From an uncultured Prevotellaceae bacterium (GTDB lineage: Bacteria; Bacteroidota; Bacteroidia; Bacteroidales; Bacteroidaceae): a stretch of 42,559 nucleotides of DNA. The stretch lies in the NCBI GenBank assembly GCA_946625675.1, contig CAMOTI010000137.1:1-42559 (forward strand), in the 5' to 3' direction. Numbering within the stretch: the first letter of the stretch is position 1; each line of letters opens with the position of its first letter. The notes under the pieces were generated by a model. The model was not told the origin of the DNA and did not search any database. It saw nothing but the letters and a program-made list of their open reading frames with translations. The translations under genes were made by a program, and so were the position numbers. Shown one piece after another: positions 23,124 through 31,003 of the stretch.

Positions 23124-24201
23124 CGTCTTGATGATTGCCATGATGGCAGTCCTTTCTGTCGTAAGTTTCAGCGCCTGCAGCGACGATGACGACGACACAG
23201 TATCTAACATGCAACGCTACCAGAACGAGGTGGACAAGACCGTGCGCCAGCAGAAGAAGCACGACAAGGCCATCCTGCTCGTGGCATTCGGCTCAACCTG
23301 GCAGCAGGCCTACGACGCCTTCGACCTCACACGCAGCGAATATGAGAAGGCTTTCCCAGGATATGATGTGTTCCTCTCTTTCTCTTCTGCCATCTGCATC
23401 AACCGCGCAGCAGCAGCCGAGAACACGGCGGCACGCTCGTTCTATGAGCCTAAATACTGGCTCGAGGCATTCGGCCGCGTGCAGTATAAGGAAATCATCG
23501 TCCAGTCCATGCAGGTAATCCCGGGTGAGGAGTACGGCCGCGTGGTGAACGCAATGAAAGACTTTGCCAACAACAGCAACGGCGACCTTGACGACACCTA
23601 CCTGGCAACGATGACCCTGAAGCTGGGTGAGCCCCTCATGGCAAGGGTCAGCGACGTGGTCGCGCTGGCGAAGGAAATCGATGTCAACTTCAAGTCATAC
23701 GCCGCTAAAGGCGCCATGCTTTTCATGGGTCATGGTAACCCCGACAAGCAGGACACTTACAAGGCAAACGTACGTTACACCCAGCTGGAAGAGGCACTGC
23801 AGGCCATCAACCAGAACTACTTTGTTGGAACCGTCGACATGATGGACAACTTCAAGGTGCAGGTGCAGGAGCGTATGGCTGCCAAGGGAATCACATCCGG
23901 AAACGTTTACTGCGCTCCGCTGATGTCGATTGCCGGTGACCATGCCCACAACGACATGGCCGGCGACGACGACGCCTGGGACAACGGATTCGAGGTGAAC
24001 GAGGAAGGAGAGGTGGAAGACACCAGCTGGAAGAAGTTCTTCTTCCATAAGGGATACAACATCGACGCTGACTCCTACACCGACGACAAGGGCATCGTGA
24101 AGGGACTCCTTGAGTACGAGAATGTTCGCAAGCTCTATATGGCTCACACTCAGAGGGCAGAGGTGCAGGACTTCTACCACTCAATGTATCCGGAAGAATA
24201 A
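23110..24201 (+). CDS. cbiK: CbiK-like sirohydrochlorin cobaltochelatase, predicted surface lipoprotein
   Basis: A 363-residue class-II chelatase homologue. The cytosolic family member inserts cobalt into sirohydrochlorin. Here the N-terminus is a lipoprotein signal ending SFSAC (Cys 23) followed at once by SDDDDD, an acid run like the lipoprotein export signals that send Bacteroidota lipoproteins to the cell surface. Family motifs are present: ILLVAFGSTWQQAY near 55, LFMGHGN with His 208, and the near-invariant IAGDHAHNDMAGDDD with His 278. The position I expect to hold the metal-ligand Glu reads Asp 243 (GTVDMMDN). It overlaps the btuB end and shares its riboswitch. A surface chelatase cannot feed the cytosolic pathway directly, so it may bind, load or strip tetrapyrroles for the adjacent receptors. 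Confidence 0.88.
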   Translation: MKKINVLMIAMMAVLSVVSFSACSDDDDDTVSNMQRYQNEVDKTVRQQKKHDKAILLVAFGSTWQQAYDAFDLTRSEYEKAFPGYDVFLSFSSAICINRAAAAENTAARSFYEPKYWLEAFGRVQYKEIIVQSMQVIPGEEYGRVVNAMKDFANNSNGDLDDTYLATMTLKLGEPLMARVSDVVALAKEIDVNFKSYAAKGAMLFMGHGNPDKQDTYKANVRYTQLEEALQAINQNYFVGTVDMMDNFKVQVQERMAAKGITSGNVYCAPLMSIAGDHAHNDMAGDDDAWDNGFEVNEEGEVEDTSWKKFFFHKGYNIDADSYTDDKGIVKGLLEYENVRKLYMAHTQRAEVQDFYHSMYPEE

Positions 24202-24250
24202 GTTTTACCTTACTATATTTTTACCATACCATTAATTTTATCATTTTTCA

Positions 24251-24290
24251 GTACTCACCGGCAAAAAAAGCGTTTTTTGCCGGTGAGTAC
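24251..24290 (+). terminator. strong terminator after the btuB-cbiK unit
   Basis: Eighteen-base arms GTACTCACCGGCAAAAAA and TTTTTTGCCGGTGAGTAC pair perfectly across the loop AGCG, followed by ACACTTTTTT. It separates the riboswitch transcript from the second TonB receptor. Confidence 0.9.
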
Positions 24291-24380
24291 ACACTTTTTT
24301 CAGTTGAGAGTTGGTTTTGGTTTAGAGTTTATTGTTGAGAATTTTGAATTTAGAATGATTTTATTAAGGACAGTTTTTAT

Positions 24381-26450
24381 ATGAATCGTTTAGCAATCGT
24401 ATTTACCTTACTGGGGGCATTGTCTTGGCCGGAAGTTGATGCACAGATACACAAGAGCCAGAAGGGCGACTCCACATCGCTGGAACGGCTTTACAACCTC
24501 AACCCTATCGTCGTGACCGGTTCGGGACACCACCAGCGGCTGAAGAGCACCGCCACACCGGTGTGTATGCTCTCAGGGCAGGAAATCCAAGAGCAGGGAA
24601 TCTCCACCTTCGACGGAGCACTGACACGCCTGCTGCCACAGGTGTCGATGGCACCCAGCTCCATGGGCTCTTTTCTCAGACTCAACGGACTGGGTAATAA
24701 ATACATCCTTATTCTAATCAACGGACAGAAACTGTCGGGCGACATCTCAAACAACATCGACCTCAACCGCGTCAACATGGCAAGGGTCAAGAGAATTGAG
24801 GTGCTAGACGGTGCCGCATCATCTCTCTACGGAAGCGACGCCATCGCCGGAGTTATCAATATCATCACCGACCAACCCACCAGCCAGATGGTCAGCGTCA
24901 CCAGCGACACGCGAATATCCGGAAAAGGACAGCTCACAGAGTCCGTCAACCTCGATATCTATACCAATGGGTTCGGATCATACACTTCCTACAGCCATGA
25001 CCGAGCCGACAGCTACCAGAACAACAACCTGGTCTACAAGAAAGGATATGACACAGAGACCGAGCAGACCATCGCGCCCCTCTTCACCGGATACCGCTCC
25101 AACCTGCTCAGCCAGAAATTTACCTATTCGCCAGACAAGAAGCTGGCCATGAATGCTGGAATCGACTTCTCATGGAAAACGACCGAACGGCCCGACAGCA
25201 GAGAAGACATCACGGGCGGAACTGATTATGAGATGCGCTACCGGGGACTGCGATGGAACGTGGGCGGAATCTATAAGTTCACTCGTAGGAATTCCCTGCA
25301 GGCCGACTTCACGGCCGACAACTTCCGCTATGGCAAGGAATACGACGTGGAGACCAAGACCAATAAAGTGGGCGACTACGTGCAGTCGAAGAAGCAACGC
25401 ACGCTGGAAGGTCAGCTCAAAGGCATCCTAGGGCTCACCGAACACTCCACCACCATCCTCGGAGCCGACTGGCGACGCGACCAGCTGGAGGCCTCATCAG
25501 GCAACATCGACCAACACACCTATATCCTGGCCGCATACGCACAGCACGAGATGCGCCTGATGGAAAGCCTGACCGCCACCGTCGGTGCACGATATGACTA
25601 TCATGAGCAATTCAACGGCCGGTTCACGCCCAAGGCCACTCTGATGTACTCACCTGGAGCTTTCAACTTCCGAGCCACATACTCGTCTGGATTCCGTGCG
25701 CCGGGACTCGACGAGCTCTACTACCATTATTTCTCCATCAACCGTGGCAAGCCTCAGATAATCTTCGGCAACAAAGACCTCGACCCGGAGAAGAGCCATT
25801 ACTGGGCGCTCAACGCGGAATACAGGACTAACACCCTGGCGGTGAGCCTCACCGGATATGTCAACAACATACGCGACATGGTGGTACGCCAGGACATCGA
25901 TATCGACGACGCGTCGATGCAGATGCTACGTCAGGAATTTCCCGAGATGAAAGACGACGAGGCGGCCAAACTCGAACGCTATTCCCTCTACCGCAACAGC
26001 GACCGGGGAAGGGTGGAAGGACTGCAGGCCAGTCTGTCTGCCAACCTGTTTCCGGGATTCAACCTCACTGCCAACTATGCATGGACCTATGCGAGGACAA
26101 AGACGGCGGGGAAATGGGAGATTCTCGACCGGAGCATTCGCAACAGCGCCACGTTCGCAGCCAACTACCACCATGCATGGGGAAAATATGCGCTGAACGT
26201 GAACCTGAACGGACGCTTCCAGTCGAAGACCTACTATAACAGCTATGAGGACGCGCCGGGATTCGGTGTCTGGAACCTCCAAACCACCCACACCTTCGAC
26301 CACCTGAAATGGGCACGCATACAGCCAAGCATCGGCATCGACAACCTCTTCGACAAGGTGGACGACCGCATCGACTCCTCCAAGCGGAAATATGCCCTCT
26401 ATTCCCCCGGCAGGATGCTGGTGGTGGGATTGAAGGTGGTGTTCCGTTGA
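24381..26450 (+). CDS. second TonB-dependent receptor of the cobalamin locus
   Basis: A 689-residue outer-membrane receptor with signal peptide (MNRLAIVFTLLGALSWPEVDAQ), a TonB-box-like NPIVVTGSG at about residues 42-50, a plug (FLRLNGLGNKYILILINGQ, IEVLDGAASSLYGSDAIAGVINII) and a barrel ending in LVVGLKVVFR with terminal aromatic. It resembles the BtuB-type receptor upstream in plug motifs but is not a recent copy. A terminator separates it from that transcript and I see no riboswitch before it, so it may be controlled separately. The corrin enzymes follow 78 bases later. Substrate could be a corrinoid, another metal tetrapyrrole, or a siderophore. Confidence 0.88.
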   Translation: MNRLAIVFTLLGALSWPEVDAQIHKSQKGDSTSLERLYNLNPIVVTGSGHHQRLKSTATPVCMLSGQEIQEQGISTFDGALTRLLPQVSMAPSSMGSFLRLNGLGNKYILILINGQKLSGDISNNIDLNRVNMARVKRIEVLDGAASSLYGSDAIAGVINIITDQPTSQMVSVTSDTRISGKGQLTESVNLDIYTNGFGSYTSYSHDRADSYQNNNLVYKKGYDTETEQTIAPLFTGYRSNLLSQKFTYSPDKKLAMNAGIDFSWKTTERPDSREDITGGTDYEMRYRGLRWNVGGIYKFTRRNSLQADFTADNFRYGKEYDVETKTNKVGDYVQSKKQRTLEGQLKGILGLTEHSTTILGADWRRDQLEASSGNIDQHTYILAAYAQHEMRLMESLTATVGARYDYHEQFNGRFTPKATLMYSPGAFNFRATYSSGFRAPGLDELYYHYFSINRGKPQIIFGNKDLDPEKSHYWALNAEYRTNTLAVSLTGYVNNIRDMVVRQDIDIDDASMQMLRQEFPEMKDDEAAKLERYSLYRNSDRGRVEGLQASLSANLFPGFNLTANYAWTYARTKTAGKWEILDRSIRNSATFAANYHHAWGKYALNVNLNGRFQSKTYYNSYEDAPGFGVWNLQTTHTFDHLKWARIQPSIGIDNLFDKVDDRIDSSKRKYALYSPGRMLVVGLKVVFR

Positions 26451-26461
26451 GGGGGGGGATT

Positions 26462-26512
26462 CTATAGACTTATAGAAGCTATAGATACTATAGAACCTAT
26501 AGACTTTCTATC
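26462..26512. repeat. period-9 tandem repeat of CTATAGA
   Basis: CTATAGA-type heptamers start at 26462, 26470, 26479, 26488, 26497 and, degenerate, 26506, so the spacing is nine bases apart from one step of eight. They fill the spacer before the corrin-ring operon. A related array lies at 32764-32815. Confidence 0.85.
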
Positions 26513-26528
26513 TAAAAAATAAAAAAGA

Positions 26529-27953
26529 ATGAATAAAATCATCATAGCAGGCATCGGGCCGGGCAGCGCGGGCGATATCACGCCCGCGGTGGCTGAGGCG
26601 CTGAGGAACGCGGACGTGGTGGTGGGGTATAAACCCTATTTCCAGTATGTACGTCAGTTTCTCCGCGAGGAATGCCAGTGTGTGGATACGGGTATGAAAC
26701 GCGAGATGGACCGGGCCCGGCAGGCTCTGGAGCTGGCAGAAGCAGGAAATACCGTGGTCGTCATCTCCTCGGGCGATGCAGGCATCTATGGCATGGCGCC
26801 CCTCATGTACGAGCTCTGTGCGCGGACGGAAAGCGACGTGGAGCTGAGCGTGCTGCCCGGCATATCCGCTTTCCAAAAGGCCGCATCACTGCTCGGCGCA
26901 CCAATCGGCCACGACCTCTGCACCATATCGCTCTCTGACCTGATGACACCATGGGAGGTCATCGAAAAACGGATAAGAGCAGCTGCTTTGGGAGATTTCG
27001 TCACAGCCGTCTACAACCCCAAGTCGCACGAGCGATACTGGCAACTCTACAGGCTCAAAGAGCTGTTTCTGAAAGAAGGCAGGAGCCCGCAGACGCCCGT
27101 CGGCATCGTCAGACAGGCGGGCAGGGAAGGACAGGCTGTAAGCGTCTGCACACTCGGCGAACTCAACCCCGAGGAGGTCGATATGTTCACCGTGCTCATC
27201 ATCGGCAACTCACAGAGCTATGTCGATACTCAAGGCCACTTCATCACGCCGCGTGGCTACCAGGCGAAGTACGGCCAGGAGGCCGAGAGCCGTAATGAGG
27301 ACTCTTCCGTCGGTCAGCAGATCATGATGGAGAGTTTCCGGACGATAGAAGGCGAGCTCAGGCAGAAATCGCTTCCATTAGGGCACAAATGGGCGTTGCT
27401 GCACGCCATCCACACCACTGCCGACTTCGAGATGGAGGACCTCCTACTGTCTGATGAGAACGCGGTGGAGCGGATATACGACAAGATCAAGGCAGGCACA
27501 CTCACCACCATCGTGACCGACGTGACAATGGTGGTGAGCGGCATACGCAAAGGAGCGCTCTCCCGACTGGGGGTCGAGGCCAAATGCTACTTGGCCGACC
27601 CCCGTGTGGCGGAGATGGCAAAAAAACTCAATATTACACGTACACAGGCTGGCATCCGTCTGGCTGTGGAAGAGCATCCCGACGCGCTCTTCGCTTTCGG
27701 AAACGCGCCTACGGCGCTGATGGAGTTGAGCGACCTCATACGCAAGGGCAAAGCCCTTCCTGCGGGAATCATTGCAGCGCCAGTGGGGTTCGTCCATGTC
27801 AGGGAATCGAAACACGGGGTGAAACCCTTCACCGACATCCCAAAACTCATCGTCGACGGACGTAAGGGGGGCAGCAACCTCGCCGCCACACTGTGCAACG
27901 CCATCCTCTGCTTCGACGACGCCGCACAACTGAGGCCGGGAAGAGACTTGTGA
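26529..27953 (+). CDS. cbiHC: fused precorrin-3B C17-methyltransferase / precorrin-8X methylmutase (CbiH-CbiC)
   Basis: A 474-residue cytosolic fusion. Residues 1-245 are a CbiH/CobJ methyltransferase that methylates C17 and drives ring contraction: IIAGIGPGSAGDITPA, the SAM loop VVISSGDAGIYGMA, LSVLPGISAFQKA and AVYNPKSHERYWQL. After a linker, residues about 265-465 are a CbiC/CobH methylmutase that moves the C11 methyl to C12: HAIHTTADFEMEDLL with the catalytic His, TIVTDVTMVVSGI, FAFGNAPTALMEL and IAAPVGFVHVRESK. The two steps are not consecutive in the pathway. It is the first of a plus-strand run of four fused enzymes. Confidence 0.95.
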   Translation: MNKIIIAGIGPGSAGDITPAVAEALRNADVVVGYKPYFQYVRQFLREECQCVDTGMKREMDRARQALELAEAGNTVVVISSGDAGIYGMAPLMYELCARTESDVELSVLPGISAFQKAASLLGAPIGHDLCTISLSDLMTPWEVIEKRIRAAALGDFVTAVYNPKSHERYWQLYRLKELFLKEGRSPQTPVGIVRQAGREGQAVSVCTLGELNPEEVDMFTVLIIGNSQSYVDTQGHFITPRGYQAKYGQEAESRNEDSSVGQQIMMESFRTIEGELRQKSLPLGHKWALLHAIHTTADFEMEDLLLSDENAVERIYDKIKAGTLTTIVTDVTMVVSGIRKGALSRLGVEAKCYLADPRVAEMAKKLNITRTQAGIRLAVEEHPDALFAFGNAPTALMELSDLIRKGKALPAGIIAAPVGFVHVRESKHGVKPFTDIPKLIVDGRKGGSNLAATLCNAILCFDDAAQLRPGRDL

Positions 27954-27973
27954 GGTTTGAAATTTATTGACAT

Positions 27974-28038
27974 GATTCTCGGCTGCGCTTGGCATAATTG
28001 AAGCGAGCTTCATTCTGCTCTCGCTTGCACGAGAATTG
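27974..28038. repeat. 65-bp imperfect palindrome (copy 1)
   Basis: It begins GATTCTCGGCTGCGCT and ends TCGCTTGCACGAGAATTG, the two ends being partly complementary. A second copy with the same ends and a diverged 31-base centre is at 37980-38044. Period-7 heptamers (TTTGAAA, TTTGAGG) flank it on both sides. Confidence 0.8.
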
Positions 28039-28055
28039 AGGTTTGAAATTTGAGG
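28035..28055. repeat. period-7 heptamers before cobL
   Basis: TTGAGG, TTTGAAA, TTTGAGG in register, ending a few bases before the cobL ATG. It matches the array at the cobQ start. Confidence 0.6.
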
Positions 28056-28058
28056 TTT

Positions 28059-29246
28059 ATGAAACTGACAATTATAGGCTTGACAGACACTCCACAGCCA
28101 CAGCTCAGCTCAGAAGCGATGTGGGCGGTGCTCAGAGGAAAAGTGTTCAGTGGCGGGAGGAGGCACCACGAACTGGTGGAAAGACTGCTGCCCGCAGATG
28201 CCGTGTGGATCGACATCACGCCGCCACTGGCGACGGTGTTTGAGCAATACTGCCAGCACGATGAAATCGTGGTGTTCGCATCTGGCGACCCGCTCTTCTT
28301 CGGATTTGCCAACACGGCTCGACGGGAGTTGCCGCAGGCCCAAATCCTGACCTATCCTGCCTTCAACTCCCTCCAGCTGCTGGCCCATCGGCTCGTGATG
28401 CCCTACCACGACATGAATGTCGTCTCGCTCACCGGACGTCCTTGGCATGAGTTTGACCGCGTGCTGATTGAGGGAAAGCAGCAGATAGGCGTGCTCACCG
28501 ACAAGGAGCACAATCCTGCCGCCATCGCAGCGCGTATGCTTGAATTCGGCTACGGCGACTACAAGATGGCTGTGGGCGAACATCTGGGACATCCCGACAA
28601 GGAGCGGGTGAGGGAAATGGGACTGAAGGAAGCCCGGATTATGACATTCTCGCAGCCCAACTGCCTCATCCTGACAGGCAGACACGAACGACGTATGAGC
28701 ATTCCCGACCATGAGTTCATGCTGCTCGACGGACGGGAGCGTATGATCACGAAGAACATCATCCGGACGGCATCCCTCCACGCCCTCGAACTTTGGCGGC
28801 GCCATGACTTGTGGGATGTGGGGTTCTGCACCGGAAGCGTCAGCATTGAGGCACGCCTGCAGTTTCCTCATGTCGAGGTACAGGCTTTCGAAATACGTCC
28901 CGAGTGCGAACGGATTATCGCGGAGAACAGCCGCAGGTTCGGAGTCCCGGGCATCAACGTGCATATAGGCGACTTCCTTGCCGCCGACTGCCCGGCACTG
29001 CCTCGCCCCGATGCCGTCTTCATAGGCGGACATGGAGGGAAGCTGAGGGAAATCATGAAAAAAGTAAAAGATTATCTGTTGCCAGGTGGTGTGATTGTGA
29101 TGAACAGTGTGACGGCAGAGAGCCGGAAAACTTTCGAGGAGGCTGCCGCCGAATATGGCATGGAGCTCTCCATGGCCCAACATATCCAACTGAATGAATA
29201 TAACCCTATAGATATATTGAAATGCGAACTGCGCTCATCATCATAA
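28059..29246 (+). CDS. cobL: precorrin-6Y C5,15-methyltransferase, decarboxylating (CbiE-CbiT)
   Basis: A 395-residue bifunctional enzyme. Residues 1 to about 205 are the CbiE/C5 methyltransferase (MKLTIIGLTD, VVFASGDPLFFGF, VMPYHDMNVVSLTGRPW). The rest is the CbiT C15 methyltransferase and C12-acetate decarboxylase with a Rossmann SAM site (DVGFCTGSVSIEARLQF, VQAFEIRPECERIIAEN, PDAVFIGGHGG). I use the ATG at 28059 because the protein then begins with the first beta strand; an upstream TTG adds three residues. It overlaps the next gene by 25 bases, so translation is coupled. Confidence 0.96.
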   Translation: MKLTIIGLTDTPQPQLSSEAMWAVLRGKVFSGGRRHHELVERLLPADAVWIDITPPLATVFEQYCQHDEIVVFASGDPLFFGFANTARRELPQAQILTYPAFNSLQLLAHRLVMPYHDMNVVSLTGRPWHEFDRVLIEGKQQIGVLTDKEHNPAAIAARMLEFGYGDYKMAVGEHLGHPDKERVREMGLKEARIMTFSQPNCLILTGRHERRMSIPDHEFMLLDGRERMITKNIIRTASLHALELWRRHDLWDVGFCTGSVSIEARLQFPHVEVQAFEIRPECERIIAENSRRFGVPGINVHIGDFLAADCPALPRPDAVFIGGHGGKLREIMKKVKDYLLPGGVIVMNSVTAESRKTFEEAAAEYGMELSMAQHIQLNEYNPIDILKCELRSSS

Positions 29247-31003
29247 GCGGGGAGGGCCGCGTCACGGCACTCCCTCTGCAGAAGGAACTGAATGCCGACG
29301 TTGTCAGCCGTGAGGATGTCGGCAAGGTATGGCATGACTACGACGCTTTTATCTTTGTCGGAGCGATGGGAATCTGTGTGCGCACCATCGCACCCTATGT
29401 CGACGACAAACACACAGACCCGGCTGTGGTCTGCGTGGACACCGCAGGGCGGCATGCCGTGGCGGTACTTTCCGGACATGTGGGGGGAGCCAACGAGCTG
29501 GCTGGACATGTGGCGGCCGTTTTGGGAGCAGACCCTGTCGTCACGACCCAGAGCGACAACGCCGGACTTTGGGCACTCGACACCCTTGACCGGCAGTTCG
29601 GATGGAGCTGCAGCGTGAACGGAGGAACGATGAACGACTGTATCTTCCATTTCGTCAACCGGCGTCCCACGGCGCTGCTGCTTGACATCAAGGACGAGGG
29701 CACCGACTACCTGGAAAAGAACTTGCCGCCGCATGTCAGCATCGTGAGCAGCGAGAAAGAAGCGGCAGACGGAACTTGCGGACTGCTCATCATCGTGTCG
29801 CCTTTCAAGAAAAAAATCCCTGAGGGACAGCTTGTGCTGCAGTATGTGCCGAAAATCGCCACGGTAGGCATAGGGCTGGCCCATCAGGCCGGACCCGCAG
29901 AGGAAATCTACGGCCAGTTGCTGGCAGGACTGGAGTCCCGGGGGCTGATGCCCTGCGTGAGGGAGTACTGCACGATTGACGTGAAAGCTGACGAGCCCGT
30001 TGTGGAACTCATCCGCCGGAAAGGCTGTCCTGTGCGCTTCTTCAAGGCAGAAGAGCTGTCGGAAGTGGATGTTCCCAATCCCAGCTCCGTGGTCGAGAAG
30101 CATGTGGGAACCCCCAGCGTGTGTGAGGCGGCGGCGATATTGGGGGCTGACCATGGTGAACTGGTCATTCCGAAATTCAAAGGCGAGAAATTCACTGCAG
30201 CCGTCGCCATCGACCGCCGCTATCTGAGGAGGAGCGGAGGACACGTGGAAATCGTGGGCGCCGGTCCTGGTGATCCCGACCTCATATCCGTGAGGGGGCG
30301 CAAGATGCTGGAGAAGGCCGACCTCATCCTCTATGCCGGCAGCCTCGTGCCCAGGGAACTCACCCTGTGCGCCAAAAACGGAGCCGTCGTGCGCTCGTCT
30401 GCCTCCATGAACCTGGAGGAGCAGTGCCAGCTGATGAAGGAATTCTACGACCAGGGGAAGTTCATCGTTCGCCTGCATACCGGCGATCCCTGCATCTTCG
30501 GTGCCATTCAGGAGCAGATGGCATTCTTCGATGCCCAAGGCATGTCGTACCATATCACACCCGGCATCTCGTCCTTCCTGGCAGCCGCGGCTGAACTGAG
30601 AAGCCAGTTTACTATACCGCAGCGATGCCAGACCATCATCCTGACAAGAGGAGAGGGGCGGACACCCATGCCAGAACGGGAGAAGCTGCATCTGCTGGCA
30701 CGTAGCCGTAGCACGATGTGCATCTTCCTCAGTGCCGCCATCGTGGACGACGTGCAGCGGCAACTGCTCGAGGAATACCCGGAGGACACGCCTGTGGCGG
30801 CTTGCTACCATCTCACTTGGCCCGACCAGCGCATCTACCGGGGACAGCTGAAGAACCTGGCGGATATCATACACGACAACCACCTGACACTCACCACTAT
30901 GATTGTGGTGGGAGAGTCCATCGACAACCGCAGGGGACTGTCAGAACTTTATTCCAGTCAATTCACCCATCTTTACCGGAAAGGAACAGACACGGACAAA
31001 TGA
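29222..31003 (+). CDS. cbiGF: fused cobalt-precorrin-5A hydrolase / precorrin-4 C11-methyltransferase (CbiG-CbiF)
   Basis: A 593-residue fusion. Residues 1-340 are CbiG, which opens the ring-A lactone and releases acetaldehyde: FIFVGAMGICVRTIAPYV, VLSGHVGGANELAG and a C-terminal TVGIGLAHQAGP block. Residues 341-593 are the C11 methyltransferase (HVEIVGAGPGDPDLISVRG, LYAGSLVP, RLHTGDPCIFGAIQEQ, TPGISSFLAAAAEL, FLSAA). The two act one after the other. The CbiG block that usually reads GIGCRKG here reads GIGLAHQAG. Start and stop both overlap neighbours: 25 bases with cobL, and ATGA with the next gene. Confidence 0.94.
   Translation: MRTALIIISGEGRVTALPLQKELNADVVSREDVGKVWHDYDAFIFVGAMGICVRTIAPYVDDKHTDPAVVCVDTAGRHAVAVLSGHVGGANELAGHVAAVLGADPVVTTQSDNAGLWALDTLDRQFGWSCSVNGGTMNDCIFHFVNRRPTALLLDIKDEGTDYLEKNLPPHVSIVSSEKEAADGTCGLLIIVSPFKKKIPEGQLVLQYVPKIATVGIGLAHQAGPAEEIYGQLLAGLESRGLMPCVREYCTIDVKADEPVVELIRRKGCPVRFFKAEELSEVDVPNPSSVVEKHVGTPSVCEAAAILGADHGELVIPKFKGEKFTAAVAIDRRYLRRSGGHVEIVGAGPGDPDLISVRGRKMLEKADLILYAGSLVPRELTLCAKNGAVVRSSASMNLEEQCQLMKEFYDQGKFIVRLHTGDPCIFGAIQEQMAFFDAQGMSYHITPGISSFLAAAAELRSQFTIPQRCQTIILTRGEGRTPMPEREKLHLLARSRSTMCIFLSAAIVDDVQRQLLEEYPEDTPVAACYHLTWPDQRIYRGQLKNLADIIHDNHLTLTTMIVVGESIDNRRGLSELYSSQFTHLYRKGTDTDK

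Noticed and set aside
24202-24380. Second cobalamin riboswitch before the second TonB receptor
   Set aside because: None of the conserved boxes (CCACTG, CAGAAGACCTGCC-like) is present; the structured element there is a terminator.
30718-30999. N-terminal extension of the CbiJ-CbiD protein
   Set aside because: It overlaps the cbiGF coding region in another frame; the ATGA junction at 31000 begins exactly with the conserved MILIFGGTTEG.
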